The position numbers and the translations under genes were made by a program. The notes under the pieces are model-generated. The model saw nothing but the letters and a program-made list of their open reading frames with translations. It was not told where the DNA came from and searched no databases. Of a stretch of 64,000 nucleotides of DNA, positions 43,850-51,678 are shown one piece after another (the stretch's first letter is position 1; each line of letters starts with the position of its first letter). The stretch lies in NCBI RefSeq assembly GCF_900116855.1, contig NZ_UETD01000014.1, positions 57,986-121,985 of the forward strand. The letters are read 5' to 3'. The DNA comes from Ruminococcus flavefaciens (GTDB lineage Bacteria > Bacillota > Clostridia > Oscillospirales > Ruminococcaceae).

Positions 43850-44815
43850 TTACTCTCCTGCCTCCACAGTGAGCACCTTTACTGCCTCGGGAGTTATCTT
43901 TCTGAAGCCGCAGGTCACGGACACTGTCATCTGGTCGAGCTGACGGTCGATGAGCTTGTCTGTCTCCATGACGAGGTCGGTGCTGGTGATGAACTCCAGA
44001 GCGAAATCGCGGTCGATACCGATAACCGTATCAGCTCCCGCAGCAGAGGTCTTGATGAGCTCAGCACCGAAGGGAAGAATGAGCCTTCCGTCGGGAGTTG
44101 CGGCGCAGTCCTTGAGCTGCTCCATAGCTGCTATCTTGGAAGCAAGCTCGGGAGAAGCGATGACGGTGGTCATATCGAAGCAGTCAAACTCGCCGTAAAG
44201 TGCGGCAAGGTCGTCATAGGTGAGCGCCTCGGTGGTGATGGGCTCAACGCCCTCCACGAGCACATCCACAGCCTTCTTCACAACGGATGCGGCAAGTCTT
44301 ACGCCCACGCTTCTGAGCATGACGCCGAAAACGTCAAGTCTCTGCTGGCGGATAGCCTCGTAGGAAGCGCTTATGAGTCTGCCGAACTTCTCAAGGACGG
44401 TAGCCTCCGCGCCCTCTCTGACTGTTGCCTCGGGGAGAGCTGTTGCCTCTGCGGTGGTGGAATAGGCTGCCTTATCGTCAAGTACACAGCCCAGATACTG
44501 GCTGCTGGCGCAGACTGTCTTTGCAGCGCATACCGATCTGAGCACCGTCTCGTCGAAGCCCTTTCTGATGCAGCGTGTTACGAACTCGGGGAAAAGGACC
44601 GCTGTCTCGGTGGTCGAGAAGAACTTCTCCACGCAGTCGCAGTCCTGACCGCTGATCCTGATGTTGAAGCGCTTGAGCTGTCTCTCGAAAGCGTCCAGCT
44701 TCTCAAGAGGAGTTCCTGCATATGCCGAGGAGGGGTCAAGCTCCTCGAGAGCGGCTGTGAAAGACTTGCCGCTGAGATTGTAAAGACCCTTTTCAAGCTT
44801 GATATCGTTATACAT
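43850..44815 (-). CDS. Putative major capsid protein
   Basis: 321 residues. Position directly after the portal gene and features such as 'ISASYEAIRQQRLDVFGVMLRSVG', 'VIASPELASKIAAME' and 'ILPFGAELIKTS...IGIDRDFALEF' fit an HK97-fold capsid. The start follows GGAGG that lies within the end of the portal gene. Intact reading frame. Confidence 0.65.
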   Translation of the reverse strand: MYNDIKLEKGLYNLSGKSFTAALEELDPSSAYAGTPLEKLDAFERQLKRFNIRISGQDCDCVEKFFSTTETAVLFPEFVTRCIRKGFDETVLRSVCAAKTVCASSQYLGCVLDDKAAYSTTAEATALPEATVREGAEATVLEKFGRLISASYEAIRQQRLDVFGVMLRSVGVRLAASVVKKAVDVLVEGVEPITTEALTYDDLAALYGEFDCFDMTTVIASPELASKIAAMEQLKDCAATPDGRLILPFGAELIKTSAAGADTVIGIDRDFALEFITSTDLVMETDKLIDRQLDQMTVSVTCGFRKITPEAVKVLTVEAGE

Positions 44816-44818
44816 AAT

Positions 44819-45961
44819 TCATCCTCCGTTTTGATTCTTTTCAAGGCGAAGCTCAATTTCCCTCGCCTGTGCGTTTTTCAGCCTTGCCTCTGCAAGGGCT
44901 GTTTCGTCCTGTAGGTTGATGTTGTCCCACTCCACTGTGCAGGCTGCCTCCGCTCCGACAGAAGCAAGATAGGCGTTACCCACGTCGCAGATGACGGGAG
45001 TGAGAAGTCGGCGGTAATACTCCAGCTCAGAGGTGAGTATATCCGCCTGCTGTGATGACATACGCTCCGTAGAGCTCCACGACAGTCCCAGCAGGAATGG
45101 CGGTATGGACAGCTTTGCGATGAGCTGCTCAAGTATCTGCCTTACGGGCACATTGGTATCAAAGAGCTGGTTTTCGGCTCCGATGACCTTTATATCAACG
45201 TCGCCCACCGCAACAAAGTCCTTTACCTGACCGTATTTCGCCGAGTTCATGCCGTCCGCCCACTCACGGGCTATCTGCTGAGCCCTCTCACGGGTGAACA
45301 TTACGTCCGAGGCTTCGCCTGTGGGCTTGTAGGTCACTGCATAGCGGATGTTGCCTGCACGGTCGTAGTTCTGACCTATGCACTGATATATCCTCATGAG
45401 GATGCCGCTGAGTGACGGAAGCCCTCTGAGCAGCGAATTGCCGCCCGTCAGCTCCGCGTAGACTATGCGCTCGGGGTGGGCTATCCTGCGGCTTGTGCCG
45501 TCGGGAGCCCTGAGTTCGTAGCTCCTGCTGAACGGGTCTGCTCCCGAAGAAATGCGTATTTTGGAGATATCCCCGTTCCAGAGCCCTGCGATACGGCGCT
45601 GCTCATTGTCCGTGACTATCTCCCCAACAGCCCTGCCGTAGGTGAGCAGGCTGTCAAGGAAGTTGTCCGCGAAGCAGCCCACCGACCGCCCCGTAAGTCC
45701 TACGGGGACCCCTGCGAGAAAGCTGTCCAGCTCCTGCTGAAAGCTCTCATCGCTGCATATAACGCGGAAGCCGCCCGTGAGCCTGATTATCTTCATGATG
45801 GCTGCGTCGATTATGGGAACTGCACAGCGCAGCCTGTCATAGAGCTCCTTTTCATAGGGCTGTACTGCGGCAGGCAGGTCAAATCCCTCCGCGCAGCCGC
45901 GCTGTGCGCCTATTAGTTCGGGAGCGCTTTTCGGAGCGTTCTTCTTCTGAAAAAGCTTCAT
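44819..45961 (-). CDS. Phage portal protein
   Basis: 380 residues from MKLFQKK after AGGAGG. 'VPIIDAAIMKIIRLTGGFRV', 'YELRAPDGTSRR' and especially 'LIAKLSIPPFLLGLSWSSTERMSSQQADILTSEL' are typical of portal proteins of the SPP1/HK97-like kind; the C-terminus is helical. It forms the dodecameric DNA gate of a procapsid. Confidence 0.8.
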   Translation of the reverse strand: MKLFQKKNAPKSAPELIGAQRGCAEGFDLPAAVQPYEKELYDRLRCAVPIIDAAIMKIIRLTGGFRVICSDESFQQELDSFLAGVPVGLTGRSVGCFADNFLDSLLTYGRAVGEIVTDNEQRRIAGLWNGDISKIRISSGADPFSRSYELRAPDGTSRRIAHPERIVYAELTGGNSLLRGLPSLSGILMRIYQCIGQNYDRAGNIRYAVTYKPTGEASDVMFTRERAQQIAREWADGMNSAKYGQVKDFVAVGDVDIKVIGAENQLFDTNVPVRQILEQLIAKLSIPPFLLGLSWSSTERMSSQQADILTSELEYYRRLLTPVICDVGNAYLASVGAEAACTVEWDNINLQDETALAEARLKNAQAREIELRLEKNQNGG

Positions 45962-45998
45962 AATTCCTCCTTCTTTCGTACTGAACGGCGTCACGTTC

Positions 45999-47246
45999 TT
46001 ATCGGGCTACGGACAGCGCTATGAGCTCGCCGCCGCCCTGTGACCTGACCATATCCGTCACAAAATAGCGCATATCGTCCATTGCGTGGTCGTTTTCCTT
46101 TACGGGAGCGTCCGCCCCTGCCCTCTCGTTCCAGCAGTACAGCGAGAACTCCCTGATGATGTCGCGGCAGGACTCATGGAAGCGGAGCCTGCCTTGCTTC
46201 AGAGCTGTGCTGACCTGACGGATGCCCGATATAACGTCGTTATCCGCCTTTGTCACACGAAATTTCCCGTGGCGTCTTATGCATTCGATAAAGCTGGCGG
46301 CAGACGGGTCAACTATGACCTTTTCCACAGCTCTGTCTCCTGCAAGCTCATCAAGAGCGGCGTAGTGCTCCTCATCGGTGCGTGATGAGCCCTCCCGACG
46401 GGAGTCGTAGTAATACTCCCTGAGTCGGTACCAGACTCCGCCGCTGAGTCCCCAGAGCCCGAAGGACGAGGGATTTACGGTGCCGTAGTCGCAGGAGATG
46501 ACATATCGCTCGCAGCTTATATCGCCGCTGAAAACGTGCTTTTCCGCGCTGAACATGGGATAGACCACGCCCTGTGAGGCAGTCCATTTTCCCAGCACGA
46601 AGCGGTCGTAAAAGGTGCCCGAGTACATACGCTCATAGCGCTCCCTGACCCTCTTTGTCAGCGAGGGATTGTCCTCCATGGTGAAGTGAAGATAAAGAGC
46701 GTTTTTCTGCTTTAGCTTCTTTATCCACTCATTGTAGAACCAGTGGGAGGGATTGTCGGGATTGCAGTTGAACCACATTTTCGAGCCGCTGACAGAGCAT
46801 CGTGCAAGTGCCTGTTCAACGAAAGACCGCGGCATGAGAGCTACCTCGTCAAAGAATACTCCCGAGAGAGTCATTCCCTGTATCAGCGCCGCGGAGCCCT
46901 CGTCCTTGCCGCCGAAAAGGTACACCCTGTTGGTGCTGCCGAGGAAGGTCATATCGAAGTAGTTCCTGCTGACTTTTTCGTTTATGATGTAGCCGTACTC
47001 GGTCAGCAGCGGCAGCATGGGCGTTATCACGTTTCTTCGCAGGGAGGTTATGGTCTTGCCGCACATGGCAAAGGAGCCCCCTTTGAAGCATTTGCTCGCC
47101 CAGAATATGAAGCCCAGCGACATGGAAAGAGTCTTGCCGCTCCTCACCGCTCCGTCGCAGATTATGGCGTCGCGGTCGCCGTAGTTACGCATATTCCACC
47201 ATTTCATGGCAAGGAGCTGCTTGTGTGAGAACTCAGTTATCATCAT
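45999..47246 (-). CDS. Phage terminase large subunit (PBSX family)
   Basis: 415 residues. Walker A 'CDGAVRSGKTLS' and Walker B 'GVFFDEVALM' form the packaging ATPase; the nuclease half has 'ISCDYGTVNPSSFGLWG' and the acidic 'EKVIVDPSA' and 'DHAMDDMRY'. Start taken at ATG 47246, about ten bases from GGAGGAG; a GTG three codons upstream is possible. It overlaps terS. All motor and nuclease residues that I can check are present. Confidence 0.88.
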   Translation of the reverse strand: MMITEFSHKQLLAMKWWNMRNYGDRDAIICDGAVRSGKTLSMSLGFIFWASKCFKGGSFAMCGKTITSLRRNVITPMLPLLTEYGYIINEKVSRNYFDMTFLGSTNRVYLFGGKDEGSAALIQGMTLSGVFFDEVALMPRSFVEQALARCSVSGSKMWFNCNPDNPSHWFYNEWIKKLKQKNALYLHFTMEDNPSLTKRVRERYERMYSGTFYDRFVLGKWTASQGVVYPMFSAEKHVFSGDISCERYVISCDYGTVNPSSFGLWGLSGGVWYRLREYYYDSRREGSSRTDEEHYAALDELAGDRAVEKVIVDPSAASFIECIRRHGKFRVTKADNDVISGIRQVSTALKQGRLRFHESCRDIIREFSLYCWNERAGADAPVKENDHAMDDMRYFVTDMVRSQGGGELIALSVAR

Positions 47247-47718
47247 CGTTCTCACTCTCCTCCTCGGCGGTCAGCGCCTTTATAAGGCTCTCTGCCTTGT
47301 CACGGTCGCTGAAAGCGTTCTCCAGCTCGAAAAGCTTTTCAAGAGCTTTGAGCCTGTCGAACAGCTTTACCTCAACTCCGCCGCCCTTTACGCGCTTTAT
47401 CTCGGAGACATTGAAAAGGTCCAGCCTGCCTATGACCTCCGCAGGGGGAAGCTCATCGGCAAAGACCAGATACACCGCGTCTGTGCAGCTCCCGAAGGCG
47501 AGCCGTTTAAGTCCCGCGGCTACTGTGCCGCTGTCGGCAAGGAGCTGACGAAGCTGTGATATGAGCTGTCGGCACTCCTCCGTTTTCATAAGCTCTATGC
47601 CCTCAGAAAGGGCGGTCTCACGGGGAAAGCCTGCCCTGACAGCCGCCTCCTCGACGCTGCCGAGAGTTACATAATTGCAGCAGAAAGAGTTCAGCCTTGC
47701 TTTTGTGTTTCTGTTCAA
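47233..47718 (-). CDS. Phage terminase small subunit
   Basis: 161 residues; 'FCCNYVTLGSVEEAAVRAGFPRETAL' is the DNA-binding helix-turn-helix of Terminase_2 proteins, followed by a helical oligomerisation part and an acidic tail. Start TTG at 47718, about ten bases after AAGGAGGT. First gene of the cassette; upstream there is an inverted repeat ATGAACG/CGTTCAT (47739-47761) and a hairpin ACAACGG/CCGTTGT, but no clear phage repressor gene. Confidence 0.75.
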   Translation of the reverse strand: MNRNTKARLNSFCCNYVTLGSVEEAAVRAGFPRETALSEGIELMKTEECRQLISQLRQLLADSGTVAAGLKRLAFGSCTDAVYLVFADELPPAEVIGRLDLFNVSEIKRVKGGGVEVKLFDRLKALEKLFELENAFSDRDKAESLIKALTAEEESENDDDN

Positions 47719-47919
47719 AAAAATATGACCTCCTTTCGGTAATGAACGAAGACGCCGTTCATAAGTAGTCCGGAAAGGGGGTCAAAACAACGGAAAACCG
47801 TTGTATAACTGAAAAAAAGTTTTTGACTTTGTATACCTGCACAAAAGAGAACATCTGTTTCTGTGCAGAGCGTACAAAAAATGCAGGGATGACCTTTAGC
47901 GTCCGCAAGGCATAAAAAT

Positions 47920-47945
47920 ACCGAGTCTGTAATTTCAGACTCGGT
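47920..47945 (-). terminator. Terminator of the esterase gene
   Basis: ACCGAGTCTG / CAGACTCGGT, followed on the minus strand by ATTTTTAT. Confidence 0.85.
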
Positions 47946-47984
47946 GATCCGTTTTATATAGTAGTTTAGCCTCGGGATGTTTCA

Positions 47985-48851
47985 TCACATGAGCGACTTA
48001 AAAAAGCTGCACATATCGTCGTTTGCCTGAGCAGCTTCGGCAAGTCTCACATTGCAGTGGAAAACGTGGCCGAGAGGCTCTTTTTCGGTGCCGTAGAGCT
48101 TATACTCGCACCTGACGCCTGCTTTTGCGAGACATTCCGCAAAGGCTGCGGACTCCTCCCTGAGGAAGTCACCCACGGCAGTCATAAGGAAGCAGGGCGG
48201 AAAGCTGCTGCTGACCATATCCACCACATTGAGCCTTTCCAGCATAGCAGGATAGTCCTCGTCCCTGAGAAAGTCCCTGAGCGTGGAAACTGTCTTTGAG
48301 TCTACGACCTTGTAAAGACCGCAGCTGAGCCCCAGTCCTTTCAGCACGAGTCCCACGGGAACGGTGAAGTCATAGTACTCCGCGTACTTTTTGTCGGTGA
48401 CGATGAGGGCGTATATCGCCATGCCCAGAGCTCCTGCGGAGTCTCCCACGCCGAAGATATTATCGGTGTCGAAGCCGTACCTGTCCGCATTTTCGAGGAG
48501 CCAGCGAAAGACCTCGTTGGTGTCCTCATATGGCGCGGGGTATCTGTATTCGGGAGCCAGACGGTAGGAGTAGTTCACCACGGCAAAGCCCCTTTTTGCA
48601 AGCTCCATACAGTAGAACTGATACACGTTCTTGTCGCCGTAGACCCAGCCGCCGCCGTGAAAGCTGACGATGACGGGGAGCTTACCGCTAAGCGCCTTCG
48701 GTCTGTACACATCGAGGACATTCCACTGACTGTTGCTGCCGTACTGTATATCATCGAATCGCTCCACCTCGGGAGGAGTAGTGAGACCTGCGTCGCGCTC
48801 GGCGTCGCTCATGGCACACATCTCCCTGAAGATAATACTTTTTCTTGACAT
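47985..48851 (-). CDS. Alpha/beta hydrolase, HSL-like esterase
   Basis: 288 residues. The oxyanion motif 'SFHGGGWVYGD' and the nucleophile elbow 'GVGDSAGALG' place it in the hormone-sensitive-lipase group of esterases; the late Asp ('TAVGDFLREES') and His ('PLGHVFHC') complete the triad. No signal peptide. Such enzymes remove acetyl or other acyl groups from small esters, including sugar esters. It follows the response regulator gene in the same direction, 12 bases away. Confidence 0.88.
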   Translation of the reverse strand: MSRKSIIFREMCAMSDAERDAGLTTPPEVERFDDIQYGSNSQWNVLDVYRPKALSGKLPVIVSFHGGGWVYGDKNVYQFYCMELAKRGFAVVNYSYRLAPEYRYPAPYEDTNEVFRWLLENADRYGFDTDNIFGVGDSAGALGMAIYALIVTDKKYAEYYDFTVPVGLVLKGLGLSCGLYKVVDSKTVSTLRDFLRDEDYPAMLERLNVVDMVSSSFPPCFLMTAVGDFLREESAAFAECLAKAGVRCEYKLYGTEKEPLGHVFHCNVRLAEAAQANDDMCSFFKSLM

Positions 48852-48863
48852 CGCACCGGCTCC

Positions 48864-49667
48864 TTAAAGTGATTTTATCCTGTCGGCAGAGTCGCTTATC
48901 TCAGCCCACGAATAGTCTATCATATATTCGCCGTGATAGGAATTCATGGCAGCTGCGTCTCCTGCAAACAGGTCATAGAGGTCGCAGTCAACAGCTTCCT
49001 TGTTCACCTGTATCTGGCGGTTCTGTTTGATTATGACGTTGTGGAAGCCTGCCGATTCAAGGTCCTTTATGAGGTCAGAGACATACTGCGACACCTTTTT
49101 AGATGTAGGTCTGTCGAAGTCCTCCACCTCGAGGACGTCTGCCGCTATCTCCTTGCTGGTGACGGGATAGCCGCACTGGTCTATGAGATAGGCGAAAATT
49201 TCCTTGGAAATGGTCCTTGAAAATTTAAGGGGAGCGTCCTCATTGCCGAATACGCGGAAGTTGCCGAAGGTACGCACCTTCAGCTTGCCGCTGTCCTTTT
49301 TCTCGGGCTCGGGGACATATCTGAAGTTATCGAACTCGTTCCTGATATCCTCCTCGGTATAGGGCTTCATTATATAGCCGCTGGGACGCATCTGGATAGC
49401 TGCAAAGGCGTATTCCGAGTAACTGGTGACAAAGACGATATTGCAGTGAGGTGAAGCCTTTTTCAGCTCTATCGCCACCTGTATGCCTGACATCTTGCCT
49501 ATGCGGATATCGAGGAATGCGGCATCAAAGGTGTCCTTTTCCTCATATTCGAGGAACTGAGAGGCTCTGCGGAAGGCGACTATCTCCGCATCGGGCTTTA
49601 CCTTGTGCAGAGTCTCTACCAGCATCTGGAGTGCGTATCTTTCGTCATCAATTGCCAGAATTTTCAT
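48864..49667 (-). CDS. Response regulator with winged-helix (SARP/BTAD-type) output
   Basis: 267 residues from MKILAID after AAAGGAG. Receiver domain (1-120): acidic pair 'DDE', phosphorylated Asp in 'FLDIRIGKMSG', Thr in 'FVTSYSEYA' and Lys in 'IMKPYTEED'. The C-terminal part (about 135-260; 'VRTFGNFRVFGNEDAPLKFSRTISKEIFAYLID') is a winged helix followed by helices. It pairs with the kinase gene, overlapping it by 20 bases. Confidence 0.88.
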   Translation of the reverse strand: MKILAIDDERYALQMLVETLHKVKPDAEIVAFRRASQFLEYEEKDTFDAAFLDIRIGKMSGIQVAIELKKASPHCNIVFVTSYSEYAFAAIQMRPSGYIMKPYTEEDIRNEFDNFRYVPEPEKKDSGKLKVRTFGNFRVFGNEDAPLKFSRTISKEIFAYLIDQCGYPVTSKEIAADVLEVEDFDRPTSKKVSQYVSDLIKDLESAGFHNVIIKQNRQIQVNKEAVDCDLYDLFAGDAAAMNSYHGEYMIDYSWAEISDSADRIKSL

Positions 49668-50964
49668 TGTTTTTCTCCTTTGGGATAAGTATGATACATT
49701 CCGTTCCCTTGTCAGGGACACTGTTGATTATGAGCTTTCCGCCGCACTCATCGCTGAGTCGCTTGCGGACATTGATTATACCTACATGGCTGGCGTCAAG
49801 GTTCTCTATCTCATCGGTATCGAAGCCTGCACCGTCATCGGTAATGGTTATCTGATGGAACTGTTCATTCTCCTCGGTGACTATCCTTACGGTGCCGCAG
49901 CCGCTTTCCGAGCCGTTGATACCGTGCTTTACGGCGTTTTCCACCATAGGCTGGAGAGTCAGAACGGGCAGCATGAACATATCGTCCTTTATATCGAATT
50001 CCACGTTCAGGTCCTCGTCAAAGCGGAGCTTTTCAAGTGAGAGGTACACTCTTGTGTGCTCCAGCTCCTCCTTGATGGAGACAAGTCCCTGACGGCTGAG
50101 AGAGTCCACGTTCTTTCTCAGGTATTTCGAGAAGTCGATGAGGGCACTCTTGGTCTTTTCGGAGTCCTTGTCGCAGAGGTAGATTATGGAGGTGAGAGAG
50201 TTGTACATGAAGTGGGGCTGTATCTGTGAGAGCGCGATGAGACGGCGGCTCCTTTCCAGCTCAAGCTCGCTGGTACGGAGCTTTACCTTGGTCTCGCTCT
50301 GATATATAGCGACCAGATAGAAATAGTATATGATAACGTCGAGGGCAACTATCTCGTCCATAAGGTCAACGACGATATACGCCGCCTCGAGGTAACATTC
50401 GAGGATAGTGAGGAAAACGATGAACACTACCGCAACGCCCTTGCTCATCTGTTTTTCCTTGAGGAAAATAATGGAGTATCTCAGAAGGAGCAGCAGATAA
50501 AGCATTCCTACGAAATAGGGAAGCAGGAACAGCAGGTCATCGTGGAAATCCAGATGCTTGTCATAGTGGAAGATATACTTGGGACCGAACAGGTTCACCG
50601 CCTCGGCAATGATGAGTATGAGCTCGGGCAGAAAGGTTATGTATTTCTTCTTTATGGGGGCTATGAGCAGCAGCAGCGTATACGCTATCATGGGGAACAG
50701 GATGTGCTCCGCAGTGGACCTGATGTACATGAACCACATGGCGGTATTGCCTCGATAGTCCATTGTCGCGTCGTAGACCCTCATGAAGAACCATTCCTTC
50801 AGCTCCGTGTTCACGATGATTATGGTGAGCATAACGACAATGACGGAGATGTGCTCGGAGCCCCGGGGACTTTCCTTTCGGTTCTCAATTAGCATGATGA
50901 CGATACCGATTATCATAGCTGCGGAGATAAAGTTATAAGTCAGAAGATGTGACAAAAGCTCCAC
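49648..50964 (-). CDS. Sensor histidine kinase of the LytS / His_kinase type
   Basis: 438 residues. About six membrane segments (1-215), then the dimerisation and phosphoacceptor motif 'LSQIQPHFMYNSLTSIIYLC' and an ATP-binding domain ('MVENAVKHGIN', 'DDGAGFDTDE'). The likely start is GTG at 50964, six bases after GGGGGGA; the longer ATG form would contain that ribosome site. The signal is unknown. Confidence 0.88.
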   Translation of the reverse strand: MELLSHLLTYNFISAAMIIGIVIMLIENRKESPRGSEHISVIVVMLTIIIVNTELKEWFFMRVYDATMDYRGNTAMWFMYIRSTAEHILFPMIAYTLLLLIAPIKKKYITFLPELILIIAEAVNLFGPKYIFHYDKHLDFHDDLLFLLPYFVGMLYLLLLLRYSIIFLKEKQMSKGVAVVFIVFLTILECYLEAAYIVVDLMDEIVALDVIIYYFYLVAIYQSETKVKLRTSELELERSRRLIALSQIQPHFMYNSLTSIIYLCDKDSEKTKSALIDFSKYLRKNVDSLSRQGLVSIKEELEHTRVYLSLEKLRFDEDLNVEFDIKDDMFMLPVLTLQPMVENAVKHGINGSESGCGTVRIVTEENEQFHQITITDDGAGFDTDEIENLDASHVGIINVRKRLSDECGGKLIINSVPDKGTECIILIPKEKNNENSGN

Positions 50965-51003
50965 AGTATCCCCCCTCATTATTAAAAATAAATATATAAT
51001 AGC

Positions 51004-51032
51004 ATTATATCACATTATGCACTGTTTGTAAA
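51004..51032 (-). promoter_or_regulatory. Promoter of the two-component operon
   Basis: Minus strand TTTACA, 17-base spacer, TATAAT. Confidence 0.65.
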
Positions 51033-51165
51033 GAAAAGAATTGCCGCTTTTTGTGAATTTTTTTATCGAAGCCTTGCTGCCGCCTGTCATACACCCTCGA
51101 ACTTTCCACGTTTTCCGCAGTTTTTTACTTTTTTTCAAAAAAATGTAAAAAATGCTGTGTTTTTG

Positions 51166-51196
51166 TTGAACCATGTGGAACAGGTTATGATATAAT
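51166..51196 (+). promoter_or_regulatory. Promoter of the RNA candidate
   Basis: TTGAAC, 19-base spacer, TATAAT with the extended TGA before it (TGATATAAT), which may compensate for the long spacer. Confidence 0.55.
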
Positions 51197-51202
51197 AATT
51201 AC

Positions 51203-51483
51203 GGGATATGATAAGTATATATCGTGATAGTAGATAAGCGAGGGCGTATGTGCCGCAGCACGGCAGGGGGGTTACAGTCGTGGTGCGTTATGATAATATC
51301 GCCGCTGTGTGCCTTGCGTCCTCCTTGCTACGCTATCACCCTCTACGTTATTTATGGCTCCGTTCCTCCTCTCAGCAGTCACGGAGCAATTAAATATGAT
51401 AATTTCTTTCAAGGGGTTGTATTTATCTTCATTGTTCCTAAGTTGTGTGTATGCGCAGTCATAGTTGACTGCGCCCTTTTTTT
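51203..51483 (+). ncRNA. Candidate structured non-coding RNA, about 280 nt
   Basis: Between a promoter and an intrinsic terminator (GCGCAGTCA / TGACTGCGC, 51453-51474, then a T run) there is no credible ORF. The 5' part folds as a long rod: GTGATAGTAG (51224-51233) with CTACGCTATCAC (51328-51339), then 51236-51246 with 51317-51326 (ten pairs, one bulge), then GCAGC with GCTGT. A second hairpin GCTCCGT/ACGGAGC lies at 51357-51387. It does not show the signatures of tmRNA, RNase P or SRP RNA. A 6S-like RNA is possible but unproven. Confidence 0.5.
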
Positions 51484-51587
51484 GTCCTGACGCAGGCAGC
51501 GGCACCGCCTTAAAAAACTGTTCATTTTTGGCTTCTGCAAAATAATATTCTCATTATATCCGATAATGTCATAACGCCGAAATCCCA

Positions 51588-51616
51588 TTGACACCGCCAT
51601 TTTTAAATGCTAAAAT
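51588..51616 (+). promoter_or_regulatory. Promoter of the GH74 gene
   Basis: TTGACA, 17-base spacer, TAAAAT, 63 bases before the ATG. Confidence 0.7.
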
Positions 51617-51678
51617 GAAGTCGGAAAGCAAACGTGAAAAGATCATACTTCACATAAAAACAGAAAGGAAGATCACAG

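Noticed and set aside
40838..47718. Complete prophage
   Set aside because: No integrase, repressor, replication, most tail or lysis genes and no flanking direct repeats seen.
51203..51483. Assignment as 6S, tmRNA or RNase P RNA
   Set aside because: None of the conserved sequence marks of tmRNA or RNase P are present, and the 6S-like rod is not enough without a covariance-model search.
51224..51490. 88-residue open frame over the RNA candidate
   Set aside because: No ribosome site, odd composition with many Cys and Pro, and it runs through the stems and terminator; better explained as non-coding RNA.
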